Positions 8,077-17,073 of a DNA stretch of 64,000 bases are shown here, piece after piece. The position numbers and the translations under genes are program-made. The notes beneath the pieces are model-generated. The model searched no databases. It had not been told where the DNA came from and was given only the letters and a program-made list of their open reading frames with translations. This DNA comes from Phycicoccus duodecadis (GTDB lineage Bacteria > Actinomycetota > Actinomycetes > Actinomycetales > Dermatophilaceae), in the NCBI RefSeq assembly GCF_002846495.1, contig NZ_PJNE01000001.1, positions 2,046,001 through 2,110,000 of the forward strand, read 5' to 3'. The stretch's first letter is position 1, and each line of letters begins with the position of its first letter.

Positions 8077-9536
8077 CCGACCGGGTCGACGGCCGGGCGC
8101 GCGCTGGGGTCGGGCAGCTCCGGCGCGGGCGCGGTGCCGGCGGCGAGCACGGCCTTGCGCACCGCCTCGGCCACGACGGTGCTGACGTCGGGGTGGAACA
8201 CGCTGGGGATGATGTAGGTGGCGTTGCGCTCCTCGTCGCTGACGACGTCGGCCAGGGCGTCGGCCGCGGCCAGCAGGACCTCCATCGTCACGTGCTTGCT
8301 GGCGGCGTCGATGAGCCCGCGGAAGACACCCGGGAAGACCAGCACGTTGTTGATCTGGTTGGCGAAGTCGGAGCGGCCCGTGGCCACCACGGCCGCGTGC
8401 CGGGCCGCGAGCTCGGGGTCGATCTCGGGCGTCGGGTTGGCCATCGCGAACACCACCGAGTCCGGCGCCATCGACGCGATGTCGGCCTCCGTGAGGATGT
8501 TCGGCGCCGAGACGCCGAGGAACACGTCGGCGCCCCGCAGGGCGTCGGACAGGGTCCCCGTGACGCCGTCGCGGTTGGTGTGCTCGGCGATCCAGGCGTG
8601 GTTCGGGTGGTCGCCCGACAGCACGTCGGCGCGGCCGCGGTGCACCACCCCGTCGACGTCGGCGACCACCACGTGCTGCGCCCCCGCCTCGAGGAACAGC
8701 TTGAGGATGGCCGTGCCCGCCGCCCCCGCGCCGCTCATCACCAGGCGCACGTCCTCGAGCCGCTTGCCGACGACCCGCAGCGCGTTGCGCAGCGCCGCGA
8801 GCGCCACGATCGCGGTGCCGTGCTGGTCGTCGTGGAAGACGGGGATGTCGAGCTCCTCGCGCAGCCGGGCTTCGATCTCGAAGCAGCGGGGGGCGGAGAT
8901 GTCCTCGAGGTTGATGCCCGCGAAGCCCGGCGCGATGGCCTTGACGGTGCGGATGATCTCCTCGGTATCGGTGGTGTCGAGGCAGATCGGGAAGGCGTCG
9001 ATGTCGGCGAAACGCTTGAAGAGCGCGGCCTTGCCCTCCATCACCGGCAGGGCCGCGAGCGGGCCGATGTCGCCGAGGCCGAGGACCGCGGTGCCGTCGG
9101 TGACCACGGCCACGGTGTTGCGCTTGATGGTGAGGCGGCGCGCGTCCTCGGGGTTGCGGGCGATCGCCAGGCAGACCCGCGCCACCCCCGGCGTGTAGAT
9201 GAGCGAGAGGTCGTCACGGGTGCGGATCGGCACCTTCGACTCGACCGTCAGCTTGCCGCCCAGGTGCAGCAGGAAGGTGCGGTCCGAGACCTTGCCGATC
9301 TCGACGCCGTCGAGGGTGCGGACCGTCTCGACGATCTCCTCGGCGTGGTCGGGGTCGCGGGTCAGCATGGTCACGTCGACCCGCAGGCGGGTCTGTCCGG
9401 AGCCCGTGACGTCGAGGCCGGTGACGACCCCGCCGGCCTTCTCGATCAGGCTGGTCATCTCGCTGACGGCTGTGGGGCGCGCCGGCAGCTCGAGGCGGAC
9501 GGTGACGCTGTTGGCGATGGAGGGCGCGGCAGGCAT
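8073..9536 (-). CDS. NAD(P)-dependent malic enzyme with N-terminal ACT domain
   Basis: A 487-residue enzyme for oxidative decarboxylation of malate to pyruvate and CO2, in the cytoplasm. Residues 8-85 form an ACT-like regulatory domain (SVTVRLELPARPTAVSEMTSLIE, here split by its beta-alpha-beta pattern), known in other small bacterial malic enzymes. The catalytic part has SLIYTPGVARVC, the lysine region VMEGKAALFKRFADIDAFPI, the metal-binding NLEDISAPRCFEIE and FHDDQHGTAIV, and the Rossmann motif MSGAGAAGTAILKL. NAD versus NADP preference cannot be read. It is the first gene of a two-gene unit with the VanZ-like gene. Confidence 0.92.
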   Translation of the reverse strand: MPAAPSIANSVTVRLELPARPTAVSEMTSLIEKAGGVVTGLDVTGSGQTRLRVDVTMLTRDPDHAEEIVETVRTLDGVEIGKVSDRTFLLHLGGKLTVESKVPIRTRDDLSLIYTPGVARVCLAIARNPEDARRLTIKRNTVAVVTDGTAVLGLGDIGPLAALPVMEGKAALFKRFADIDAFPICLDTTDTEEIIRTVKAIAPGFAGINLEDISAPRCFEIEARLREELDIPVFHDDQHGTAIVALAALRNALRVVGKRLEDVRLVMSGAGAAGTAILKLFLEAGAQHVVVADVDGVVHRGRADVLSGDHPNHAWIAEHTNRDGVTGTLSDALRGADVFLGVSAPNILTEADIASMAPDSVVFAMANPTPEIDPELAARHAAVVATGRSDFANQINNVLVFPGVFRGLIDAASKHVTMEVLLAAADALADVVSDEERNATYIIPSVFHPDVSTVVAEAVRKAVLAAGTAPAPELPDPSARPAVDPVG

Positions 9537-9617
9537 GGGTCCAGTCAACCGTGTACCGGGAGGTAGCCCGAATCGGCGTCCGTCGTCAGGCGCCGGTGGC
9601 GGCCCTACAGTGACCCC

Positions 9618-10241
9618 ATGGTCGACCACGTGGAAGTGATCGGCAGCGGTTCCGCGAGCGCCACGCCGGACGTCGTTGCCGTCGACGCGCGGGTGCAGGT
9701 GGAGGCCCGGGACGTCGCCGGCGCCCTGTCCGGGCTCGCCACCCGGCTGACCGCCGCCCTCGCCGCGGCCGCCGACCACGGGGTCGCCGAGGCCGACCGC
9801 CGCACGACGTCGATGGGCGTCGTCCCCCGGTGGGATGCCGAGGGCCGCACCGTCACCGGCTACCAGGCGTGGCAGGTGGTGCGCCTGCGGGTCCGCGACC
9901 GCGACCGCACGAGCGACGTCCTGGCCGCGGTGGCGGGTGCCGCGGGCGACGCGCTGGGGGTCGACGGCATCTCGCTCGAGGTGGCCGACCTGGCGCCCCT
10001 GCTCGAGCGGGCCCGTGCGGCGGCCTTCGCGGACGCCCGGGCTCGCGCCACCCAGTACGCCGGTCTCGCGGGGCGCGACCTCGGGCCGGTGCTCGCGGTC
10101 GTCGAGGCCCCGGACGGCGGCTCGCCCGGCCCCCGCGCCACGCTCGCCGCGACGACCCGGGGCGCCGCGATGCCGGTCGAGGCGGGCGAGTCGGCCGTGG
10201 TCGCCAGCGTGCTCGTGCGGTTCGCGCTCGGCCCCGCCTGA
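9618..10241 (+). CDS. SIMPL (DUF541) domain protein
   Basis: A 207-residue protein of the SIMPL/BP26/OMP28 family: VEVIGSGSASATPDVVAV at the start, an alternating beta/alpha middle (GYQAWQVVRLRVRDRDRTSDVL) and a C-terminal strand ending SVLVRFAL. Unlike many family members it has no signal peptide, so it appears cytoplasmic. No catalytic residues are known for the family. It is transcribed away from the malic enzyme gene and converges on the PAP2 phosphatase gene, with only 9 bases between the stops. Confidence 0.85.
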   Translation: MVDHVEVIGSGSASATPDVVAVDARVQVEARDVAGALSGLATRLTAALAAAADHGVAEADRRTTSMGVVPRWDAEGRTVTGYQAWQVVRLRVRDRDRTSDVLAAVAGAAGDALGVDGISLEVADLAPLLERARAAAFADARARATQYAGLAGRDLGPVLAVVEAPDGGSPGPRATLAATTRGAAMPVEAGESAVVASVLVRFALGPA

Positions 10242-10250
10242 CCGCGACCG

Positions 10251-11141
10251 CTACCGGCCCGACCCGGCGCGCCCTTCCGGGGCGGCGGCCACGCCGGCGC
10301 CCGTCGCCGGAGCGGCCGCGGAGCGCCCGTGGCGCAGGGTCAGCCGCACCCGGTCGCCGGTGACCACGATGGCGAGCCACCCCAGCCCGAGCAGCCAGCC
10401 GGCCACGACGTCGGTGAGCCAGTGGTGCCCGAGGTAGACCCGCGAGAGCCCCATCGCCAGGATGAACGCCACCGCGACGACCACCACGAGGGTCCGCTGC
10501 CAGGCCCGGGTCGACGCCACCAACAGGAGGTAGGCCGCCGCCCCGACCAGCACCGTGGCGTTCAGCGTGTGGCCCGAGGGGAAGGACGGCGAGGTCTCGA
10601 GCGGCGGCACCGCGAGCGTCACGGGGGGCCGGGCCCGCCCCACCAGGTCCTTGCCGAGCACCGTCATCGCCAGCGAGCCGGCGGCGGCTACGGCCATCAC
10701 CCCCACGGGGCTCCACGAGCGCCGCAGCAGCACCAGCAGCACGGTGACGACGAGCACGAGCACCGGCATCCCGGCGGTCCCGCCCAGGTCGGTGAACGCG
10801 GTGACCGCGGCATCGCGGGCCGGGCTGCGCAGGGCCACCGCGGCGTCGAGGACCGGCCGGTCGAACACCGCCAGGTCCTCGTTCTCGGTGACCGCGTCGT
10901 AGACCTGGGCCGCGAGCAGGTCGACGCCCAGCACGACCACGCCGCCCACCACGACCGTGACCACGAGCGCCAGGTTGCTCCTCCCCCAGCGCTCCAGGGG
11001 GCCCAGCCGATCGAGCGCCGCCGCCAGCACGGCCAGCAGCCGACGGCCGGCGCGGGTGCGCCACTGGGTGAGGTCGCGCCCCCCGATGGTGGTCTCGGGC
11101 GAGGCGGGTGGGCGCGGGTCGGGCGCGGGAGCAGGGGTCAC
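10251..11141 (-). CDS. PAP2-family membrane phosphatase
   Basis: A 296-residue membrane phosphatase, likely acting on lipid phosphates such as undecaprenyl diphosphate or phosphatidic acid at the outer face. The three signature blocks are intact: KDLVGRARP, PSFPSGHTLNA and SRVYLGHHWLTDVVAG. About six hydrophobic helices surround them. The frame is open upstream into the tmRNA gene; the GTG at 11141 is chosen because it is the last good start before that RNA and its terminator. Its N-terminus is therefore the least certain part. Confidence 0.85.
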   Translation of the reverse strand: MTPAPAPDPRPPASPETTIGGRDLTQWRTRAGRRLLAVLAAALDRLGPLERWGRSNLALVVTVVVGGVVVLGVDLLAAQVYDAVTENEDLAVFDRPVLDAAVALRSPARDAAVTAFTDLGGTAGMPVLVLVVTVLLVLLRRSWSPVGVMAVAAAGSLAMTVLGKDLVGRARPPVTLAVPPLETSPSFPSGHTLNATVLVGAAAYLLLVASTRAWQRTLVVVVAVAFILAMGLSRVYLGHHWLTDVVAGWLLGLGWLAIVVTGDRVRLTLRHGRSAAAPATGAGVAAAPEGRAGSGR

Positions 11142-11158
11142 CCCCGCAGTGAACCACC

Positions 11159-11193
11159 GAGGCCCGCCCCCGCGGTGCGCGGAGGCGGGCCTC
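11159..11193 (-). terminator. terminator of the tmRNA gene
   Basis: GAGGCCCGCC (11159-11168) pairs perfectly with GGCGGGCCTC (11184-11193), a 10-bp stem lying 28 bases past the CCA end of the tmRNA on the minus strand. It also separates the tmRNA from the PAP2 gene. Confidence 0.7.
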
Positions 11194-11220
11194 GAGGGCG
11201 GACGCGCGGGAGTGCACCGA

Positions 11221-11588
11221 TGGTGGAGGTGGCGGGAATCGAACCCGCGTCCACTGACGGAACACCAGGGCTTCTCCGGGTGCAGTGCGCTACGGATTTT
11301 CTCGGCCCCAGCGCTCGCGCGCACACGTCCGCTGACAGGCCCAGCCGGGTGAGAGTCCCGCGCCGCCCCCCGACGAGACGACGCAGCAAGATCCCTAGAT
11401 GACGCTGGTTACTGAGTCAGGATCGAACTCAGGCCAACGGACTTCGGAGCTCGCTCAGGCGGCGAGGGCGAAGTCGGTGCGCTTGGAATTGGCACCTATT
11501 GGTTTGCACGGGTCGTTTACGAGATAACCGTGCGTCCTCGACCCGCTTCCCCATGGCCCACCGGCCAATGTCGAAACCGATCACCCCC
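11221..11588 (-). ncRNA. ssrA: transfer-messenger RNA (tmRNA)
   Basis: About 368 nt, read on the minus strand. The 5' GGGGGUG pairs with the 3' CACCUCC to form the acceptor stem, and the 3' end has the TpsiC arm GCGGGTTCGATTCCCGC followed by encoded ACCA. GATCGGTTTCGAC near the 5' end is the conserved D-loop region. The tag reading frame gives ANSKRTDFALAA then TGA (11493-11458, stop 11457-11455), starting at GCC after ATAGGT. It tags proteins from stalled ribosomes for proteolysis together with SmpB, whose gene lies at 14989-15468. Confidence 0.97.
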
Positions 11589-11656
11589 GTGAGGGGGTCA
11601 CTCCCACGCTGTTGAGTTGTCCGCGACACCGGGACCTCACGGCCACCGGTGATGCC

Positions 11657-11692
11657 AGTATGCCCTTCAACGCGGGCGTGGCCGAACCGATT
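11657..11692 (-). promoter_or_regulatory. candidate tmRNA promoter
   Basis: On the minus strand CATACT (11662-11657) could be a -10 element with TTCGGC 18 bases upstream. This would leave a leader of about 60 nt before the mature tmRNA 5' end, which would be removed by processing. Only the motif is seen. Confidence 0.25.
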
Positions 11693-11725
11693 CCTCGGCG
11701 CGCGGCGCCGGGGACCACCGTGGAT

Positions 11726-12478
11726 CTAGTCCTTGTCCTTGCCGTGGCTGGCCGGCGTGGGGGCGAGGGCCGGCACGACCTGGGTGGGGGCGGACTTCTT
11801 CTTCTGCTGGCCGGCGGGCAGCGTGCCGGTGACGTAGCCGTTGCCGAACCCGTTGGCCTTGCCCTTCCCCACACCGTTGCCGTAGGCGTAGCCCTTGCCG
11901 CGGTGCTCGTCCTGCGTGATGCCGGGCGTGGAGTCGACCGGTGGCGGCGGGGTGGGCTTGGTCTTGGGCGGGCGCGGCGGGGTGGGGGTCGGCTTCCTGG
12001 GCGGCTTCGTGGGCGTGACGGCGGGCGTCGTGGGCTTCACCGGACGCGTCGGGTGGGCCGTCGGTCGGGGCGGCTGGGCCGTACGCCCGGGCGGCACGGC
12101 GCCCCCACGCGACGGGATCCCCGACGAGACGGGACGGACGTCGACCCCGGTCCCGACCTCCTCGACGGTGGGTGTGTCACTCGTGGTCGGGGTGGGGCGC
12201 ACCGGGACCGGGGTCGTGGCGGGCGGGAGCGCCGTCGGCTCGTGGGGGGTCCGGGGCGTCGGGGGTACCAGCGGGACCGCCAGCGGGCCGATGGGCGCCT
12301 TCTGGATGCCCTGGGCGATGGCCTCGGGGTGGGTCAGGAACTCGTTGAGGATGCTCAGGCTGGTGGGCTGGAGCACGAGGGCGCCCGCCACGGTGGCCAG
12401 GGCGGCGCAGGCGACAGCGCCCGTCTGCAGCGCGTTCGTGCGCGCCGAGACGGTCCGGCGAGTCCCGGGCCGAGCCAT
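11726..12478 (-). CDS. proline/threonine-rich exported or membrane-anchored protein
   Basis: A 250-residue protein I cannot assign to a family. An N-terminal hydrophobic helix (ALQTGAVACAALATVAGALVL) after a basic start could be a signal or anchor. The middle 130 residues are extremely rich in Pro and Thr (PTPPRPPKTKPTPPPP), a wall-spanning type of linker. The C-terminus has a Gly/Asn/Lys stretch (GKGYAYGNGVGKGKANGFGNGY). This layout suggests an exposed or wall-associated protein. It is divergent from csbD with a 234-base gap. The start at 12478 is preferred because the hydrophobic helix follows directly. Confidence 0.65.
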   Translation of the reverse strand: MARPGTRRTVSARTNALQTGAVACAALATVAGALVLQPTSLSILNEFLTHPEAIAQGIQKAPIGPLAVPLVPPTPRTPHEPTALPPATTPVPVRPTPTTSDTPTVEEVGTGVDVRPVSSGIPSRGGAVPPGRTAQPPRPTAHPTRPVKPTTPAVTPTKPPRKPTPTPPRPPKTKPTPPPPVDSTPGITQDEHRGKGYAYGNGVGKGKANGFGNGYVTGTLPAGQQKKKSAPTQVVPALAPTPASHGKDKD

Positions 12479-12712
12479 GACATCCACAGTAGCCGCGGGG
12501 CGTCGGTCCTCCACATCGTCCGAAGGGCCAACGTCCGGGGTCCCCGGGCCCCGCGCCGGCGGCCGGGCGCGGCGTAGACCGGCCCTTCCGGAGCCGGTGC
12601 CGGCCCCGTCGACACCGCTGCGACGCGATCCCCCCGAGGCGTCCGACCCGCGGATACGGTGGAACGGTCATCGCATCCCGCGGATGCGCCTCATGAGCGG
12701 ACGGAGAGCACG

Positions 12713-12886
12713 ATGGGTCTCGGAGACAAGGTCGAGAACATGAAGGACGACGTCGTCGGCAAGGGCAAGGAGGCGACCGGCAAGGCGACCGACAACGAGC
12801 GTCTGGAGGCCGAGGGGAAGACCGACCAGGCCACGTCCGACCTGAAGCAGGCCGGCGAGAACGTCAAGGACGCCTTCAAGCACTGA
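12713..12886 (+). CDS. CsbD family stress protein
   Basis: A 57-residue highly charged protein, MGLGDKVENMKDDVVGKG and so on, rich in Lys, Asp and Glu with the family's KATDNERLEAEGK core. CsbD proteins are general-stress proteins controlled by SigB in Bacillus; their molecular role is unknown. A GGAG Shine-Dalgarno lies 8-9 bases before the ATG at 12713. No convincing alternative-sigma promoter was found in the 234 bases upstream. A strong hairpin terminator follows. Confidence 0.85.
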   Translation: MGLGDKVENMKDDVVGKGKEATGKATDNERLEAEGKTDQATSDLKQAGENVKDAFKH

Positions 12887-12917
12887 CCACCCCCTCCCGG
12901 CGTGGCCGGGGAACCAC

Positions 12918-12947
12918 GAACGGGTCGCCCCTCGGGGCGGCCCGTTC
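12918..12947 (+). terminator. terminator after csbD, probably bidirectional
   Basis: GAACGGGTCGCCCC (12918-12931) pairs with GGGGCGGCCCGTTC (12934-12947) with one G-U pair and a CTCG-type tight loop. It lies between the convergent csbD gene and the DUF2207 gene and could serve both. Confidence 0.7.
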
Positions 12948-12971
12948 GGCACGTGCGGGCGCCGACGTCGC

Positions 12972-14987
12972 CTACCAGCTACCGCCGGACGAGCCACCGC
13001 CGCCGCCGCCCGAGAAGCCGCCGCCGCCACTGAAGCCCGAGCCGCCGGACGAGCCGGGCGTCGAGACGAAGGTGCCCGCGGCCATCGTCGAGAACGAGTC
13101 CATGCTCGAGGCGACGTCCGAGAAGCCGCCGTCGCCCCACGACCCCGCGTACCACCACGGGCTCGGCATCACGTGGCCGGCCGCGGCGGCCGCCGTCGCC
13201 ACCTCCTCGAAGACCGAGGCCCACCGGTCGGCAACCCCGAAGACGACGGCGTAGGGGAGGTAGCGGCTGAAGACGTCCTGCGCCTCCTCCCAGCGGATCT
13301 GGTTCGCCTCGGCGGTGCGGAGGTAGCGCTCGAAGCCCCGCGCCTGGGCCAGGACCGCCGAGCCCTCCGCCGTGCGCGCCGCCATCCGGCCACCCAGCGT
13401 GCGGATCACCAGGCCGCTGACGAGCAGGCCGCCGAAGAGCACCCAGGCCGGGTTGACCGGGAAGCCGGAGTCCGCGAACAGCGACGACGCGGCGCCGCCG
13501 AGGAAGAAGAAGCCGACCACACCGAGCCCGGCGACCAGCGTGCCGAGACCCACCCACCCCGACCGCTGCCGCTCGGGGCTGCGCCGGAACCAGCCACGCG
13601 CGACGACCTCGTCGTACATCGAGCGCTGCACCGCCTCGAGGGTGGGCTTGAAGTGGTTCTTCAACGATGACAGCCGCACGCTGCCCTGCCCCGAGAACAG
13701 CCCGTCGAGCAGCTGCTGCTCGTAGCCCACCAGGGGGGACGCGGTGGCCGGGGGCGAGGTGCGGGTGAGCACCCAGTCGTCGGAGCGCAGGACTCCGCGG
13801 TCCTCGCGGCCCAGGGTCAGGTGACCTCGTACGGCGAGGTCGACGATGGTGGCACTGACGTCGACGACGTTGGCCTCCTCGTCGATGACGGTGCCGACCA
13901 TCCCCGGCTGCACCCCGGGCGGCGGGGTGAACTGGACGGCCACCGTCGGCTGGGGGCCGCCGGTGACCACCGGCGCCTGCTGCCCGAGCCCGGGCGACAG
14001 ACCCGGGGTGAGGCCTGCGTACTGCTCGTCGCGGCCGCGGGTCCAGACCAGCAGCCCCATCAGGGCCGCGGCCAGCAGCGGCAGCAGCACGCCGGTGCCG
14101 ACGGCCAGGCCCGACAGGGCCCGCGACACCGCCGGCGTCACGGAGCTCTGGCTGCTCGCGTCGGGGCTGCCCTGGCGCAGGTCCGGCGCGAGGTCGCCGA
14201 AGGCGTCGCGCGGGAACGAGGCGACGACCGACGCGCCCTCGCCCGCGGCCAGGTCGGGCACGACGTAGCTCGCCTGCTCACCCGCGCTCGCCTCGCACGG
14301 ATCGGTGGCCCCGAAGGAACCGTGGAAGCACGCCGCCTTCGTGACGGCGGCCGGGCCGGTGACGCTCGCGCGGACGTCGAGCTGCGGGAAGTCGTTGGAC
14401 GTGTCCACGACGTCGTAGTACACCTCGGCGGTGCCGTCGCCGATGTCGTTGACCAGGTGTGCGAGCCGGTAGCGCACCACGTAGCGGGCGGTCCCCGACA
14501 CCGTCTCGGACGGGCTGCCGATGCGGAGGCGGCGGAAGGCGCCGAAGTCCTCGACCACGATGTCGGTGGGGGCCCCGCTGGGCGAGGTCACCTCGATGCC
14601 CGAGAGCTCGTAGTACCGGTACTCGGTGTCGCTGTTCTGGTACCCGGCCCGCACCCGCACGTTGCGGTAGATGCCGTGTCGGTCCTCGCCGTCAGGGAAG
14701 CGCCAGGTGATCTCCTCGGTGACCACGACCGAGCCGTCCTGCTGGGCCTCGATGCTCGTGTGCAGCGAGTCGGCCTGCTCCTGCGCCGGGAGCAGCGCCG
14801 CGGGCACGGCCCGGGCCGGCAAGCCGCCCCAGGAGCCCACGGCATCGCTCGCGGTCGCCGTCCTGGTGACGCCGGCGGCGGCGGGCGCGGCGGCGGCTGA
14901 AGGCGCGGCCGCGAGCATCCCCAGGGTCAGGAGCAGGCCGGTGACGGCCCCGGCGCCACGGCGCAGCCCCCCGCGCACGAGCGGCAC
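12972..14987 (-). CDS. DUF2207 domain membrane protein
   Basis: A 671-residue membrane protein. It has a signal peptide ending in AAPSAAAAPAAA, an extracellular DUF2207 domain (SIEAQQDGSVVVTEEITWRF at about residue 80, then FPDGEDRHGIYRNV), a transmembrane helix near residue 295 (LLPLLAAALMGLLVWTRGRD), a cytoplasmic part, and another hydrophobic pair near residues 475-520. The C-terminus is the family's typical Gly/Ser-rich tail ending GGGGGGSSGGSW. Its function is unknown. The GTG start is one base after the smpB stop, so the two genes are coupled. Confidence 0.88.
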   Translation of the reverse strand: MPLVRGGLRRGAGAVTGLLLTLGMLAAAPSAAAAPAAAGVTRTATASDAVGSWGGLPARAVPAALLPAQEQADSLHTSIEAQQDGSVVVTEEITWRFPDGEDRHGIYRNVRVRAGYQNSDTEYRYYELSGIEVTSPSGAPTDIVVEDFGAFRRLRIGSPSETVSGTARYVVRYRLAHLVNDIGDGTAEVYYDVVDTSNDFPQLDVRASVTGPAAVTKAACFHGSFGATDPCEASAGEQASYVVPDLAAGEGASVVASFPRDAFGDLAPDLRQGSPDASSQSSVTPAVSRALSGLAVGTGVLLPLLAAALMGLLVWTRGRDEQYAGLTPGLSPGLGQQAPVVTGGPQPTVAVQFTPPPGVQPGMVGTVIDEEANVVDVSATIVDLAVRGHLTLGREDRGVLRSDDWVLTRTSPPATASPLVGYEQQLLDGLFSGQGSVRLSSLKNHFKPTLEAVQRSMYDEVVARGWFRRSPERQRSGWVGLGTLVAGLGVVGFFFLGGAASSLFADSGFPVNPAWVLFGGLLVSGLVIRTLGGRMAARTAEGSAVLAQARGFERYLRTAEANQIRWEEAQDVFSRYLPYAVVFGVADRWASVFEEVATAAAAAGHVMPSPWWYAGSWGDGGFSDVASSMDSFSTMAAGTFVSTPGSSGGSGFSGGGGFSGGGGGGSSGGSW

Positions 14988-14988
14988 G

Positions 14989-15468
14989 TCACTGCTCGCC
15001 GCGGCGACGGGCGGCGATGGCCCGGTCGGCCTCGCGGTTGTCCTGGCGCTCGCGCAGGGCGTGCCGCTTGTCGTAGTTCTTCTTGCCCTTGGCCACGGCG
15101 ATCTCGACCTTCGCCCGGCCGTCCTTGAAGTAGAGCGACAGCGGCACCAGGGTGTGGCCGGTCTCGCGGGTGGCCGCCAGCAGCTTGTGGAGCTCGCGGC
15201 GGTGCAGCAGCATCTTGCGCCGGCGCCGCGGCGTGTGGTTGGTCCAGGTGCCGTTCAGGTACTCGGGGATGTGCACGCCCTCGAGCCACAGCTCGTCGTC
15301 GCGGTCGAAGCCGGCCCAGCCGTCGACGAGGCTCGCCCGCCCCATCCGCAGCGCCTTGACCTCGGTGCCCATCAGGACCAGGCCCGCCTCGTACGTGTCC
15401 TCGATGAGGTAGTCGTGACGGGCCTTGCGGTTGCTCGCGACGAGCTTCTTCCCGGTCTCCTTGGCCAC
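14989..15468 (-). CDS. smpB: SsrA-binding protein
   Basis: A 159-residue protein that carries tmRNA to stalled ribosomes. The family core is complete: [79 protein letters not shown], and the basic C-terminal tail beginning [15 protein letters not shown] that enters the decoding centre. The length matches the usual 150-160. A GTG start at 15468 is used. The tmRNA gene is about 3.4 kb downstream on the same strand. Confidence 0.96.
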   Translation of the reverse strand: MAKETGKKLVASNRKARHDYLIEDTYEAGLVLMGTEVKALRMGRASLVDGWAGFDRDDELWLEGVHIPEYLNGTWTNHTPRRRRKMLLHRRELHKLLAATRETGHTLVPLSLYFKDGRAKVEIAVAKGKKNYDKRHALRERQDNREADRAIAARRRGEQ

Positions 15469-15544
15469 GACAGTGCAGGCTACCCGTCCCGGCCGTCGGT
15501 ACCCACTCCGGACGCCGCCCGCGGGGGCCAGGACCCTCAGGCCC

Positions 15545-16948
15545 TCAGAGCCACTTGCGCGGGTTGACGAAGTCGCCGTTCTCCAGCACCTCGAAGTGGA
15601 GGTGACAGCCGGTGGAGTCGCCGGTCGTACCGCTGTAGCCGATGAGCTCCCCGCGGCCGACCGAGCCCCCGGCGATGATGCGGCTCAGGTGGTTGTACGT
15701 GGAGGCCAGGCCGACGCCGTCGACGAGGCCGTGGTCGATCACGATCCGGTTGCCGTAGCTGTAGGTGTAGCCCGCCTGGATGATCGTGCCGGGCGCGGCC
15801 GCGTAGACCGGCGTCCCGCAGTCGACGGCGAAGTCCATGCCGCTGTGCAGGCGCCAGACGTGGTAGATCGGGTGCAAGCGCATCCCGAACTCGGAGCTGA
15901 CCCAGCCGGTGCGCACCGGCCGGCTGAGGTAGCCCGTCGACGTCGAGCTGCCGCCGCTGCTTCCGCCCGTGCTGCCGTCGGAGGAGCCGCCCGTGCTGCC
16001 CCCGCTGGAGCCCCCCGAGCTGTGGTGACCCTTCGCGGCCTCGGCGGCCCGGCGCCTGGCTTCGGCGGCCGCCCTGGCCTTGGCCGCCGCGGCGGCCCGG
16101 GCCCGCGCGCGGGCGGCGCGCTCGGCGAGGACCTTCTTCAGCCTGGCCTGTTCGACCCGCATCGACGAGAGCTGGGCCTTGTCGGCCGCGACCTGGTCCT
16201 CGTAGGCGGTGGCCGCGCGCTGCTGGCTGCCGGCCAGGGCCTGGAGGTCGGCCTGGGCCTTGGCGGCCGCGGCCTGGGCCTGGGTCGCCCGCGCCAGCGC
16301 GGCCTCGGCGGCCTTCTTCTTGCGGTCGGAGTCGACCCGCAGGGCGGTGAGGTGGTCCTCGAGGGCCGTCAGGTTGGCCCGCTCGGTGGTGAGCCGGTCC
16401 ATCGTGCTGCTCTGCACGTCGAGCACGGTGTCGACCATGGCGAGCCGGTCGGCGAACTGCTGCGGCTCGGTGCTCGAGAGGGCGACGTCGAGCTGGCCGA
16501 AGCCCTGCTCCTGGTAGATCTGCGCGGCGAACTGCGCGATGCGCTTGCGGCCCGCGGCGACCTCGTCGGTGGCCTTCTCGAGGTCGCTGCGCGCCTTGGC
16601 CTCGTTGGCCTGGGCCACCTGCAGCTGCTGGGCGGCCGCCGCCTTGGCCTGGTCGGCGGCCTGCGCCGTGGCCTGGGCCTTCGCGAGGACGCTGCGCGCC
16701 GCGGGCAGCTTGTCCTGGGTGGCCTTGAGGTTCTTGTAGGCCGTGGCCAGCGCGGCGCTGGTGTCGTCGAGGTGGTTCTTCAGGGAGTCGATGCGCTGGT
16801 CGACGAGCTTCTTCTGGGCTCCGGGGTCGGGCGTGGCCGGGGCCGGCAGGGCCGACCCGAGGACCATCCCGGCGGAGCACAGCAGCGCCGCGCCGGCCCC
16901 GACGACCCGTCGAGGGGCGCGCCGAAGAGTGCGGTCACGACGTCCCAT
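15545..16948 (-). CDS. M23 peptidase with coiled coils, EnvC-like, partner of FtsEX
   Basis: A 467-residue secreted peptidoglycan hydrolase or hydrolase activator. A signal peptide ([24 protein letters not shown]) is followed by about 260 residues of Ala/Gln/Lys-rich coiled coil with two strands, a Ser/Gly linker ([14 protein letters not shown]), and a C-terminal LytM/M23 domain with the zinc ligands in HSGMDFAVD and HLHFE. The HxH and the upstream HxxxD are intact, so an active enzyme is possible. It lies 126 bases downstream of ftsX on the same strand, like the EnvC, PcsB and RipC partners of FtsEX. The start could also be 16957 or 16966. Confidence 0.88.
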   Translation of the reverse strand: MGRRDRTLRRAPRRVVGAGAALLCSAGMVLGSALPAPATPDPGAQKKLVDQRIDSLKNHLDDTSAALATAYKNLKATQDKLPAARSVLAKAQATAQAADQAKAAAAQQLQVAQANEAKARSDLEKATDEVAAGRKRIAQFAAQIYQEQGFGQLDVALSSTEPQQFADRLAMVDTVLDVQSSTMDRLTTERANLTALEDHLTALRVDSDRKKKAAEAALARATQAQAAAAKAQADLQALAGSQQRAATAYEDQVAADKAQLSSMRVEQARLKKVLAERAARARARAAAAAKARAAAEARRRAAEAAKGHHSSGGSSGGSTGGSSDGSTGGSSGGSSTSTGYLSRPVRTGWVSSEFGMRLHPIYHVWRLHSGMDFAVDCGTPVYAAAPGTIIQAGYTYSYGNRIVIDHGLVDGVGLASTYNHLSRIIAGGSVGRGELIGYSGTTGDSTGCHLHFEVLENGDFVNPRKWL

Positions 16949-17073
16949 GGTCACCATTGGTAACACGAATCACAGGAGTTTGCCCACCCCACGCGCGAAA
17001 GACCCGGAAACCCGGCGGTCACCCCTGCATCAGCAGGTTCTCAGATCTCGCGGCGCAGCCGCAGCCGAACCGG

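Noticed and set aside
11221..11250. Stand-alone tRNA suggested by a T-arm and CCA end
   Set aside because: The T-arm belongs to the tmRNA, whose 5' acceptor strand, tag frame and conserved D-like region are all present.
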